A DNA stretch of 8,126 bases from an uncultured Bacilli bacterium (GCA_947630435.1 CANRHO010000026.1:1-8126), one strand, 5' to 3'; counted from the first letter of the stretch, positions 1-6,617 are shown. The notes: generated by a model from the sequence alone, not told the origin. Numbers and translations: made by a program.

Positions 1-5
1 ATTTA

Positions 6-14
6 AAAGGTGAT
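6..14 (+). promoter_or_regulatory. Shine-Dalgarno site that sets the rnc start
   Basis: AAAGGTGAT matches the 3' end of 16S rRNA and lies 4 nt before the ATG at 19. The GTG inside it (10-12) is in frame with rnc and would give a 3-residue-longer protein, but that GTG would have no SD of its own. The ATG at 19 is therefore the better start. Confidence 0.8.
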
Positions 15-18
15 AGAT

Positions 19-684
19 ATGGAATTACTTGATAGGTTTAATATTAAGACTAATAATATGCATATTTATGATACAGCTTTTTCACATTCATCATATTGTA
101 ATGAACATAATCTAGCTGAAGATTATCAAAGGTTAGAGTTTTTAGGGGATAAAGTTCTTGATTTAATAATGAGTGATTATTTATATAATACAACTGATTA
201 TGAAGAAGGAAAAATGACTAAGATTAGGTCAATGTATGTATGTGAAAACGCTTTATATGAATACGCAATACTTTTAGACTTTCCTAAGTATGTAAAAGTA
301 GGTAAAGGAGAAGAAGCAAGTGGTGGTAGATATAGAAAAGCAACTTTAGCTGATATGTTTGAGTCTTTTTTGGGAGCGGTATATCAAGATCAAGGATATA
401 AGAAGGCTAAAGAAATTGTTTATGAAGTTGTAATTCCGTTTATAAAGGAAAAACCAGAAACGTTTTTCATGGATTATAAATCAGAATTACAAGAAATGGT
501 TCAAACCACGAAAAAGTCTGTTATTTATGAGCTTGTAAAAGAAGAGGGTCCATCACATGATAGAACATTTACCATAAATGCAATAGTTGATGGTATAGTG
601 TTAGGAACGGGTGTTGCAAAATCAAAAAAGGAAGCAGAACAAAAAGCAGCTCATCACGCTTTAGAAAAAAGAGCAAAGTTATAA
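19..684 (+). CDS. rnc: Ribonuclease III
   Basis: A 221-aa RNase III, the normal bacterial length, cutting double-stranded RNA in rRNA maturation and mRNA or antisense turnover in the cytoplasm. The N-terminal RNase III domain (about 1-145) has the HSSYCNE segment at 23-29 and the signature QRLEFLGD at 37-44. E40, D44, E63, D112 and E115 match the acidic metal-binding set of E. coli RNase III (E41, D45, E65, D114, E117). The usual first Glu of the signature is Gln here, a substitution I recall in other family members. The dsRNA-binding domain covers about 152-219, starting DYKSELQE and ending in the KKEAEQKAAHHAL helix. The ATG at 19 is chosen because the SD overlaps the upstream GTG. The smc gene starts 15 nt downstream with its own SD, so the two are very likely co-transcribed, as in many Firmicutes. 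The promoter lies outside the window. Confidence 0.97.
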   Translation: MELLDRFNIKTNNMHIYDTAFSHSSYCNEHNLAEDYQRLEFLGDKVLDLIMSDYLYNTTDYEEGKMTKIRSMYVCENALYEYAILLDFPKYVKVGKGEEASGGRYRKATLADMFESFLGAVYQDQGYKKAKEIVYEVVIPFIKEKPETFFMDYKSELQEMVQTTKKSVIYELVKEEGPSHDRTFTINAIVDGIVLGTGVAKSKKEAEQKAAHHALEKRAKL

Positions 685-699
685 TAAGGAGTGTAAAAA

Positions 700-3660
700 A
701 TGTATTTAAAGGAAATAAAAGCCGTAGGATTTAAATCCTTTGCAGAGAAAATAGTAATTGATTTAACATCGGGTATATCAGGTGTGGTTGGGCCTAATGG
801 TAGTGGTAAAAGTAATATTGTTGATGCGGTACGTTGGGTATTAGGTGAGCAATCAGTTAAATCTCTTCGTGGTGAAGGTGCTATGAGCGACGTTATTTTC
901 TCTGGAAGTAAGTCAAGACGGGCATCATCAAGTGCGAGTGTAACATTAGTATTCGATAATCAAGATAAATATTTACCAATAGATTATACTGAAGTATCTA
1001 TTAAAAGGTGTATATATAAAACAGGAGAAAATGAATACTATTTAAATAATGAAAAAGTAAGACTTAAGGATATTCAAGATTTACTTGTTGATACGGGTGT
1101 TAATAAGGAATCATTTAATATTATATCCCAAGGTGATATAGCGTCTATTTTATCCAATAAACCCGAAGAAAGAAGAATAATATTTGAGGCTGCCGCTGAG
1201 ACTTTGAAATACAGAAAAAGAAAAGATGAAGCATTAAGAAAACTTGATAGAACACATGATAATATGAACCGTGTTAATGATATTATTTTAGAATTAGAAT
1301 CTAACTTAAAACCATTAAAAAAACAAAGTGAAGATGCAAAAAAATATTTAGAAAATAAAAAGAAGTTAGATGAAATTGAAGTTTCTTTAATAGTAAGTGA
1401 AGTAGATCAGATAAATTCTGAATATCAAATTAATAAGAAAAACGTATCTCAATTAAATGAAGAAATAATCAGCATGGAGGCAAATAGTAACGTTGATAAC
1501 TCTAAAATAGAAGAGTTAAAACTTATTCAGACAAAAAAAACAGAAGAGTTATATAACATGCAAAATAAACTTGCTTTAGTTAGTGAAAAAGCTCAAAGTT
1601 TGTTAGGTAAAAAAGATTTAATTATAGAAAGACAAAAATATAATGTAGCTGATGCTAAAGTACAGCAAAACGTTATTAATTTAAAAGAAAGTGTTTTAAA
1701 AAAGGAAAATGAAATATTTGGTATTAATAATAGCATTGAAATAATAAATAAAAAACTTAAAACATGTGAAGATAATTTAAAGCAAAAACAGGAAGTGTAT
1801 ATTTCTTTAAAAGAAAAACATGATGAAAACGAAAAAAGATTAATACAAAATAATCGATTAGAAAACGAAACCAAATATAAAATAGAAATGTTAAAAAACG
1901 TTGTCGAAAATAATTCAGGGCTTGCATACGCTGTTAGAAATATTTTGGATAATCCTAAATTATCAGGGGTACATAATGTTATAGCAAATTTAGTTGAAAC
2001 TGATAAAGAATATTCTGTTGCTATTTCAACGGCATTAGGTGCAGCATCTAACTACGTAGTAGTTGACGATGAATTTACCGCTAAGGAAGCAATAAAATAT
2101 CTAAAAATTAATAAATTTGGTAGAGCGACTTTTTTCCCTCTTAACATAATAAAAAAAAGAGAAGTTGATGATGCAACATATAAAATTCTTAGAGCAGAAA
2201 AAGATTTTATTGGCATTGCATCTGATTTGGTAAGATATGAATCAACATATGATAACATAATTAAAAATCAACTTGGGACAACCATTATTACCAATGATAT
2301 AGATGCTGCTAATGAAATAGCAAGAAAAATAAATTATAAATATAGAATAGTAACATTAGATGGTGAATTACTTCATGTTGGTGGGTCGTTAACGGGTGGT
2401 ACTGTTAAAAATTCAACTAGTATAATTATCCAAAAACATGAATTAGAAGATAATAAAAAGATTTTAGAAAACATTCAACAGCAGCGAGCTAAAATTGAGA
2501 TAAATATAAATCAAGAAGATGATAAATATAAAAAAATATTAGAAGAAAAAAATAAATTAGTAGAAGAAAGAACTAATTTGCAATTATCTTTAAGGTATGA
2601 ACTTGAAAAAAAATCATTACTCGAACAGGATTTAATAAAAATAAAAGAAGAAGTAAAAAACATAAAAGATTTAGCTAGTAATACTTTAAGTAATGAGGAA
2701 GAAAAAGTATTACAAGAGTATTACGAGCAAGAAAAAGAAAAAAAAGAATTATCTTTAAACGTTAGTGCGTTAAAATCTGAGGTAGAAAGTATTAAAGAAA
2801 ACATAGAATTGATGGAAAAGGAATTTAAAATCAATGATCAAGAATTTTACAAAAAGCAAAAAGAATTAAAAGAGTTAGAAATAAAAGTTAATCGTGATGA
2901 TGTAAAATTAGATAACTTACTTAATACTTTAACCGAGGATTATTCAATTACTTTTGAAAAAGCAAAACAAAATTATTTTCTAGAAATTGATAAACAAGAG
3001 GCTAGAAAAATAGTTGATAAATGTAAACTTGAAATAAAAAAACTAGGTGATGTAAACGTAGGATCAATAGAAGAATATGAAAGAGTCTCAAAAAGGTATG
3101 AGTTTTTAAATAACCAAAAACAAGACTTAATTAAAGCAGAGGATACTATTTTAGAAATCATCAAGGAACTTGATGGTATTATGAAAGAAAAATTTATGGA
3201 AACCTTTAATCAAATAAAAATTAAGTTTAAAGAAATATTTAAAAAATTGTTTTCCGGTGGAGATGCAGAACTTAAACTTACTAATCCGGATGACGTTTTA
3301 ACAACGGGTATTGATATAAAAGCTTTACCACCAGGTAAGACTCTTCAACATATTTCGCTTTTATCAGGCGGTGAAAAGACATTAACTGCAATTTCACTTT
3401 TATTTGCAATATTAGAAACTAGACCGGTACCATTTTGTATTTTAGATGAGGTTGAAGCAGCATTAGATGAAGTAAACGTTGATAATTTTGGTAAGTTTTT
3501 AAATGAGTTCAAGCAAAAAACTCAATTCATAGTTATTACCCATAAAAAGAAAACAATGGAGTACGCGGATGTACTATATGGAATTACTATGCAAGAATCA
3601 GGTGTTTCAAAACTTGTAAGTGTAAAATTGGAAGATATTAAAGATGAAGATAAACATTAA
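700..3660 (+). CDS. smc: Chromosome segregation ATPase SMC, short-armed
   Basis: A 986-aa SMC protein, the ATPase that dimerises and, with ScpA and ScpB, organises and segregates the chromosome. The N-terminal head has Walker A GPNGSGKSN at 31-39 and the Q-loop SQGD at 143-146. Charged coiled coil runs from about 170 to 400. The hinge covers about 405-567 and ends in GGSLTGG. The returning coil runs to about 800. The C-terminal head has the ABC signature LSGGEKTL at 888-895 and Walker B FCILDE ending at D916/E917. B. subtilis SMC is about 1186 aa, so roughly 100 residues are missing from each coiled-coil arm, giving a size close to mycoplasma SMCs. Heads and hinge look intact, so this is a naturally short form and not a truncation. 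An AAGGAG SD (686-691) precedes the ATG by 8 nt, right after rnc. The usual partner gene ftsY does not follow. Confidence 0.97.
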   Translation: MYLKEIKAVGFKSFAEKIVIDLTSGISGVVGPNGSGKSNIVDAVRWVLGEQSVKSLRGEGAMSDVIFSGSKSRRASSSASVTLVFDNQDKYLPIDYTEVSIKRCIYKTGENEYYLNNEKVRLKDIQDLLVDTGVNKESFNIISQGDIASILSNKPEERRIIFEAAAETLKYRKRKDEALRKLDRTHDNMNRVNDIILELESNLKPLKKQSEDAKKYLENKKKLDEIEVSLIVSEVDQINSEYQINKKNVSQLNEEIISMEANSNVDNSKIEELKLIQTKKTEELYNMQNKLALVSEKAQSLLGKKDLIIERQKYNVADAKVQQNVINLKESVLKKENEIFGINNSIEIINKKLKTCEDNLKQKQEVYISLKEKHDENEKRLIQNNRLENETKYKIEMLKNVVENNSGLAYAVRNILDNPKLSGVHNVIANLVETDKEYSVAISTALGAASNYVVVDDEFTAKEAIKYLKINKFGRATFFPLNIIKKREVDDATYKILRAEKDFIGIASDLVRYESTYDNIIKNQLGTTIITNDIDAANEIARKINYKYRIVTLDGELLHVGGSLTGGTVKNSTSIIIQKHELEDNKKILENIQQQRAKIEININQEDDKYKKILEEKNKLVEERTNLQLSLRYELEKKSLLEQDLIKIKEEVKNIKDLASNTLSNEEEKVLQEYYEQEKEKKELSLNVSALKSEVESIKENIELMEKEFKINDQEFYKKQKELKELEIKVNRDDVKLDNLLNTLTEDYSITFEKAKQNYFLEIDKQEARKIVDKCKLEIKKLGDVNVGSIEEYERVSKRYEFLNNQKQDLIKAEDTILEIIKELDGIMKEKFMETFNQIKIKFKEIFKKLFSGGDAELKLTNPDDVLTTGIDIKALPPGKTLQHISLLSGGEKTLTAISLLFAILETRPVPFCILDEVEAALDEVNVDNFGKFLNEFKQKTQFIVITHKKKTMEYADVLYGITMQESGVSKLVSVKLEDIKDEDKH

Positions 3661-3689
3661 TTGACTGTGTAAAATATAATTGTTATAAT
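3661..3689 (+). promoter_or_regulatory. Sigma-A promoter with extended -10
   Basis: The -35 TTGACT (3661-3666) is separated by 17 nt from a perfect -10 TATAAT (3684-3689), with TG one base before the -10. It begins on the base after the smc stop codon. Transcription would start near 3696, just before the SD of the zinc-ribbon gene. It separates that gene from the rnc-smc operon. Confidence 0.85.
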
Positions 3690-3712
3690 CTGATATAAGG
3701 AAGTGATTTAAA

Positions 3713-4117
3713 ATGGCAAAATTTTGTTCTGAATGCGGAAAAGAATTAGAAGAAAATAGTAAGGTATGTAAAAATTGTGGAAAACAAATAGAGGAAAACA
3801 TAAATTCAGTTGATAAAAGGGCAGTAACAACTACAAAATCAGCTAATGGATTTGCAATCGCTGGTTTTGTGTTATCTCTTGTTTCATTATTATGTTGTGG
3901 AACAACGTCTTTGTTAGGTCTTATATTTTCTATAATAGGATTAGTTAACGCAAATAAAAATCAAGGTGAAGGTAAAGGGCTTGCAATAGCAGGTATTATA
4001 ATTAGTGCGATTTTATTAATATTATTAATTGTATTATATTCGTTTGGTATAATTGCTTCTTTTACAAATGGATTTAATGATGGTGTTAATGAAAGCTTTA
4101 ATGGTCCTTATTATTAA
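3713..4117 (+). CDS. Zinc-ribbon membrane protein, DUF4190-like
   Basis: A 134-aa protein. It opens with a small zinc ribbon in which C5, C8, C19 and C22 form two CxxC knuckles (FCSECGKE and VCKNCGKQ). A Lys/Glu/Thr linker leads to two hydrophobic segments at about 45-78 and 88-112. The two halves carry similar NGFAIAGF and KGLAIAGI motifs, as seen in DUF4190-type membrane proteins. The tail is Asn/Gly-rich and ends PYY. The zinc ribbon should face the cytoplasm. The molecular function of this family is not known and I assign none. The start has SD AAGGAAGTGAT (3697-3707) and a strong promoter right after smc. A hairpin terminator overlaps its stop codon, and a DUF2752 gene follows. DUF4190 or TM2-like and DUF2752 proteins are, as I recall, often neighbours, which hints at a shared envelope-related role. 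Confidence 0.85.
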   Translation: MAKFCSECGKELEENSKVCKNCGKQIEENINSVDKRAVTTTKSANGFAIAGFVLSLVSLLCCGTTSLLGLIFSIIGLVNANKNQGEGKGLAIAGIIISAILLILLIVLYSFGIIASFTNGFNDGVNESFNGPYY

Positions 4118-4142
4118 AACTATGAATTAATCATAGTTTTTT
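4116..4142 (+). terminator. Intrinsic terminator of the zinc-ribbon gene
   Basis: A perfect 10-bp stem (AAAACTATGA at 4116-4125, TCATAGTTTT at 4131-4140) has a 5-nt ATTAA loop and a T-run through 4142. The left arm begins inside the TAA stop codon. The next start codon is only 5 nt beyond the T-run. The stem is AU-rich, so read-through is plausible. Confidence 0.75.
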
Positions 4143-4147
4143 GATGT

Positions 4148-4546
4148 ATGAAAAAAAGAATATTTAACGTTATAACACTTACTTTATTTTCTATACTAAT
4201 TTTATTTATCTTTATAAAAATATTAGACTATGTCCATTATAAATGTATTTATAGAAAATTATTTGGCATTTATTGTGCAGGTTGTGGAACAACAAGAATG
4301 ATAAAATCATTATTTAATCTTGAGTTTTACCAAGCTTTTAGGTATAATCCGTTATTATTTGTTTTATTTATAATTATGTTTATATATTTTATTTATTTTG
4401 TAGTTATTTACATAAAGAAAAATAAAATTATAATACCTAATTTAAAAATAATATATATAATGGTTTTAATTCTTATTATTTATACGATATTAAGAAATTT
4501 AAAAATGTTTAGTTTTTTAAGACCAATAGTGATTTATAGTATATAA
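4148..4546 (+). CDS. DUF2752 family membrane protein
   Basis: A 132-aa hydrophobic protein with the DUF2752 hallmark: a CxxC pair in YCAGCGTTR (C43, C46, R50), then about 14 residues later an aromatic-Arg-Tyr-Asn-Pro-Leu motif (FRYNPL, 64-69). This motif leads into a membrane helix. Predicted helices lie at about 7-27, 70-92 and 100-118. The family is widespread but has no established biochemical role that I can name. ATG 4148 is the only start available: the in-frame codon two before it is TGA, and the next internal Met lies after the CxxC motif. No SD is visible, because the bases before it are the T-run of the preceding terminator. Expression may depend on read-through and reinitiation from the zinc-ribbon gene. 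Its own terminator lies inside the convergent def gene. Confidence 0.85.
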   Translation: MKKRIFNVITLTLFSILILFIFIKILDYVHYKCIYRKLFGIYCAGCGTTRMIKSLFNLEFYQAFRYNPLLFVLFIIMFIYFIYFVVIYIKKNKIIIPNLKIIYIMVLILIIYTILRNLKMFSFLRPIVIYSI

Positions 4547-4573
4547 AAAGAGTTATATAATTTATATAGCTCT
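4545..4573 (-). terminator. Probable terminator of def
   Basis: Read on the minus strand, AGAGCTATATA (4573-4563) pairs with TATATAACTCT (4559-4549) around a 3-nt loop, with one C/A mismatch. A run of five T follows. It overlaps the def stop codon. On the plus strand the same hairpin has no T-run. The stem is mostly A-T pairs, so strength is uncertain. Confidence 0.5.
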
Positions 4574-5110
4574 ATATAAATCCATATCCTTATATGGATT
4601 TTTTTTATCTATTCGGTCAACAAATAAAATTCCATTTAAATGATCAATTTCATGTTGTACGCATACTGATAGATCTTCTCTTAATCGCATTGTAAATTTT
4701 TTTCCATCAATATCGTATGCCTCAATCGTTATTCTTGCATATCTTGGTACGATTCCTTTAACTTCACGATTAACACTTAAACAACCTTCGCCTTGTTCTA
4801 CGTATATTTTTTCAGTGCTGTTACTTATTATTTTAGGATTTGCAAAAAAATAGTTTTTAAATGACCCATCATCTTGTTCTTCTACTATAACAAACCATCT
4901 TTTAGCAATGCCTATTTGTATAGCACTCATTCCCCAACCAGCTCTTAAGTTATATTTTTTTGCATATTTTTCAATTTGACTATATTTTAAATATTGCATT
5001 GTATCTTTAATTATTTGTTTATCTTCTTTAGAAAGAGGGAAAATAACGTCTTTACTTATCATCTTTAATCTTTTATCTTTTTCATCTAATATTTTTAAAT
5101 TTTTAAACAT
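4562..5110 (-). CDS. def: Peptide deformylase
   Basis: A 182-aa peptide deformylase, the cytoplasmic metalloenzyme that removes the formyl group from the N-terminal methionine of new proteins. All three motifs are present. Motif 1 is GWGMSAIQ at 58-65, where many family members have GxGLAAPQ, so the usual Pro is Ile. Motif 2 is EGCLS with metal ligand C110. Motif 3 is QHEIDHLNG with ligands H153 and H157 and catalytic E154. The length and the residues between motifs 1 and 2 resemble the longer type found in Gram-positive bacteria. The ATG at 5110 is preferred over the in-frame GTG at 5119 because that GTG is part of the SD GGGGTG. It is a single gene with its own promoter, convergent to the DUF2752 gene, and its last codons also contain that gene's terminator. 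Confidence 0.95.
   Translation of the reverse strand: MFKNLKILDEKDKRLKMISKDVIFPLSKEDKQIIKDTMQYLKYSQIEKYAKKYNLRAGWGMSAIQIGIAKRWFVIVEEQDDGSFKNYFFANPKIISNSTEKIYVEQGEGCLSVNREVKGIVPRYARITIEAYDIDGKKFTMRLREDLSVCVQHEIDHLNGILFVDRIDKKNPYKDMDLYRAI
4578..4606 (+). terminator. Terminator of the DUF2752 gene, inside def
   Basis: A perfect 10-bp stem (AAATCCATAT at 4578-4587, ATATGGATTT at 4592-4601) with a 4-nt CCTT loop runs into eight T (4599-4606). It is canonical for plus-strand transcription. The same bases encode about ten residues near the C-terminus of def on the minus strand, so the two convergent genes overlap functionally. Confidence 0.8.
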
Positions 5111-5116
5111 AAATAA

Positions 5117-5122
5117 CACCCC
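5117..5122 (-). promoter_or_regulatory. Shine-Dalgarno site that sets the def start
   Basis: GGGGTG on the minus strand lies 6 nt before ATG 5110. It contains the in-frame GTG (5119-5117), which is thus an unlikely start. Confidence 0.7.
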
Positions 5123-5134
5123 AAATCTTTAAAT

Positions 5135-5163
5135 ATTCTATCATAAAAAAAAAGGAAAGTAAA
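5135..5163 (-). promoter_or_regulatory. def promoter, extended -10
   Basis: On the minus strand, -35 TTTACT (5163-5158), a 17-nt spacer and -10 TAGAAT (5140-5135) with TG one base before it. The -35 lies in the stem-loop, and the spacer in the T-run, of the terminator of the upstream YjcZ-like gene. Confidence 0.65.
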
Positions 5164-5171
5164 ACCTTCCT
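5145..5171 (-). terminator. Terminator of the YjcZ-like gene
   Basis: On the minus strand AGGAAGG (5171-5165) pairs with CTTTCCT (5159-5153) with one G-U pair and a 5-nt TTTTA loop. It is followed by a run of nine T (5153-5145). The left arm overlaps the TAG stop codon. It is a compact, convincing intrinsic terminator. Confidence 0.8.
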
Positions 5172-5349
5172 AATTATTTCCAAACCATCTTGCTCCTATA
5201 ACTATAACTAACAAGATGAATAGTACTAATATTATAGCTGCACCATAACCAGTTTGGTTGTTGTTTCCATATCCATATGATGGATAAACGTATCCACCGC
5301 AGCATGGAGAGTTATATCCATAGCCACCTTGGTAACCATAATAATACAT
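5170..5349 (-). CDS. YjcZ-like tiny membrane protein
   Basis: A 59-aa protein too short for many gene finders. Residues 1-36 are almost only Tyr, Gly, Asn, Pro, Ser and Gln with a CCGG patch (start MYYYGYQGGYGYN). Residues about 37-52 form one membrane helix (GAAIILVLFILLVIVIG), followed by a short ARWFGNN end. The pattern of a Gly/Tyr-rich head plus a LVLFILLVIVIG helix matches the YjcZ-like tiny transmembrane family of Bacillus, annotated as sporulation-related. That name does not prove that this organism sporulates. The gene is supported by a near-perfect SD AAAGGAGGG (5366-5358) 8 nt before ATG, a TAG stop and a strong terminator directly after. I see no clear sigma-A promoter with a good -35, so another sigma factor or an activator is possible. 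It is divergent from ftsW and upstream of def on the same strand. Confidence 0.85.
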   Translation of the reverse strand: MYYYGYQGGYGYNSPCCGGYVYPSYGYGNNNQTGYGAAIILVLFILLVIVIGARWFGNN

Positions 5350-5382
5350 ATTAATATCCCTCCTTTAAGATTATCTACTATA

Positions 5383-5401
5383 GTTTACTCTAAACGTAAA
5401 C
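5383..5401. repeat. Inverted repeat between divergent genes
   Basis: GTTTAC (5383-5388) and GTAAAC (5396-5401) are perfect inverted copies with a 7-nt spacer. A second, nested pair is GTTTA / TAAAC (5383-5387, 5391-5395). It lies about 35 bp upstream of the YjcZ-like start, on the promoter side of that gene. It could be an operator, but chance is possible in AT-rich DNA. Confidence 0.35.
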
Positions 5402-5427
5402 ATTGAGTTATATAAAATACCTATATA

Positions 5428-5457
5428 TTAAAATGATAAAAAATGTGTTATTATAAT
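5428..5457 (+). promoter_or_regulatory. Possible ftsW promoter
   Basis: A perfect -10 TATAAT (5452-5457) has only a weak -35, TTAAAA (5428-5433), at an 18-nt spacing. Transcription would start near 5464, right at the SD, giving a very short leader. A second weak candidate pairs TTGAGT (5403-5408) with TATTAA (5426-5431). Confidence 0.45.
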
Positions 5458-5463
5458 TATGAT

Positions 5464-5470
5464 AGGTGAT
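5464..5470 (+). promoter_or_regulatory. Shine-Dalgarno site that sets the ftsW start
   Basis: AGGTGAT precedes ATG 5475 by 4 nt. Its internal GTG (5466) is in frame and would add three residues, but it is part of the SD itself. Confidence 0.75.
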
Positions 5471-5474
5471 TTAT

Positions 5475-6617
5475 ATGAGAAAAGTAATAAACAAAATTGA
5501 TAAACCTCTTCTTATTTTAACCATTATAAGTCTTATTTTCGGGGTAATGATGGTAGGGAGTGCCTCATCGCTTAAAGCATACATGACATTTTCGGATAAT
5601 TATTATTATTTTAAAAGACAATTATTATTTATTGCCATTGGTTTGGTTGCAACTTTTGTTCTACTTAAAACCCCATTAAAAAGATGGAAGAGTTTAATTT
5701 ATTTAGCGGTAATAGCAGTGTTAGGAACTTTAATTTATGTATTAGTAAATGGTAAGGTTAGTAATGGTGTTACTGGATGGCTTTTTATAGGAGGGTTTGG
5801 TGTGCAACCTTCTGAATTTGCTAAAACGGTATTAATTATTTTTCTAGCATTTTCTTTTGAAAGGTTAATTAAAATAAGAAACCTAAGTAACGTAAGTAAG
5901 GTTTTACCATTTATTGTACCTATTATATTTACTTTTTTAATATTTGAACAACCTGATTTTGGAACGATGATGGTTTTAGTGGGAATAACTATTGTTATAT
6001 TTTTAATAGTACCATATGATTGGAAAACAAAGTTTATTATGATAACTTTTACTATCATATCTGTTATCTTATTGGCGGTAGTCATGATTTTGACCGGAAA
6101 AGGGTTAAGTAATAATCAAATGGATAGGTTTAACTATAAAAATCCTTGTACTAGATACAGAGAAAAAACAGGATACCAAGTATGTAATGGCTATATTGCT
6201 ATAAATAGTGGTGGTATTTTAGGAAGTGGGTATGGTAATAGTAAACAGAAGTATTTATATTTACCTGAGGCTCACACTGATTTTATATTTGCTATTATTA
6301 TAGAAGAAATGGGTTTAATTACAGGTGCTATCATAATATTAATATATTTTATAATGATTTTTAGAATGCTTATGATAGGTAAGAAATCTTATAATTTGCA
6401 AGGTACCATTATTTGCTATGGAGTTGCAACTTATATAGCACTTCACGTAATGATTAATTTAGGCGGAGTACTTGGTATTATACCATTAACAGGAGTTCCA
6501 CTTCCTTTTTACTCATATGGAGGATCCTTTATGATAAATTTATTAATATGTATAGCCTTAGTACAAAGAGTATGTATAGAAAATAAAATATTTGAACAAA
6601 CTCATTTGGTTAGATAA
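5475..6617 (+). CDS. ftsW: SEDS peptidoglycan polymerase, FtsW type
   Basis: A 380-aa polytopic membrane protein of the SEDS family, the lipid II-polymerising glycosyltransferases that work with a class B penicillin-binding protein. About ten hydrophobic segments are visible. Landmarks in order are QPSEF (111-115), QPDFG (159-163), the large loop ending in PEAHTDF (264-270) and GVPLPFYSYGGS (340-351). D269 in PEAHTDF is the position I equate with the catalytic Asp of RodA/FtsW. QPDFG and PEAHTDFIFA favour FtsW (division) over RodA (elongation), but SpoVE-like or RodA function cannot be excluded without division-gene neighbours. The big extracellular loop contains NPCTRYREKTGYQVCNG with two cysteines, which is unusual. 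The gene is not in a dcw cluster. It indicates that the organism has, or recently had, a peptidoglycan wall. The ZIP gene follows after 64 nt without a convincing terminator. Confidence 0.9.
   Translation: MRKVINKIDKPLLILTIISLIFGVMMVGSASSLKAYMTFSDNYYYFKRQLLFIAIGLVATFVLLKTPLKRWKSLIYLAVIAVLGTLIYVLVNGKVSNGVTGWLFIGGFGVQPSEFAKTVLIIFLAFSFERLIKIRNLSNVSKVLPFIVPIIFTFLIFEQPDFGTMMVLVGITIVIFLIVPYDWKTKFIMITFTIISVILLAVVMILTGKGLSNNQMDRFNYKNPCTRYREKTGYQVCNGYIAINSGGILGSGYGNSKQKYLYLPEAHTDFIFAIIIEEMGLITGAIIILIYFIMIFRMLMIGKKSYNLQGTIICYGVATYIALHVMINLGGVLGIIPLTGVPLPFYSYGGSFMINLLICIALVQRVCIENKIFEQTHLVR

Noticed and set aside
1593..3164. Three minus-strand open frames inside smc
   Set aside because: They have Phe/Ser/Leu-rich composition typical of the antisense of AT-rich Lys/Glu coding DNA, lie fully within smc and lack SDs.
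3607..3801. Minus-strand open frame across the smc end and zinc-ribbon start
   Set aside because: It covers a strong promoter and two real gene ends, and has no SD or family resemblance.
5735..6085. Minus-strand open frame inside ftsW
   Set aside because: It is a shadow of ftsW, which has clear SEDS motifs in the other strand.
5475..6617. RodA assignment for the SEDS protein
   Set aside because: QPDFG and PEAHTDFIFA fit FtsW better; RodA-type proteins usually read QPDLG. Not fully excluded.
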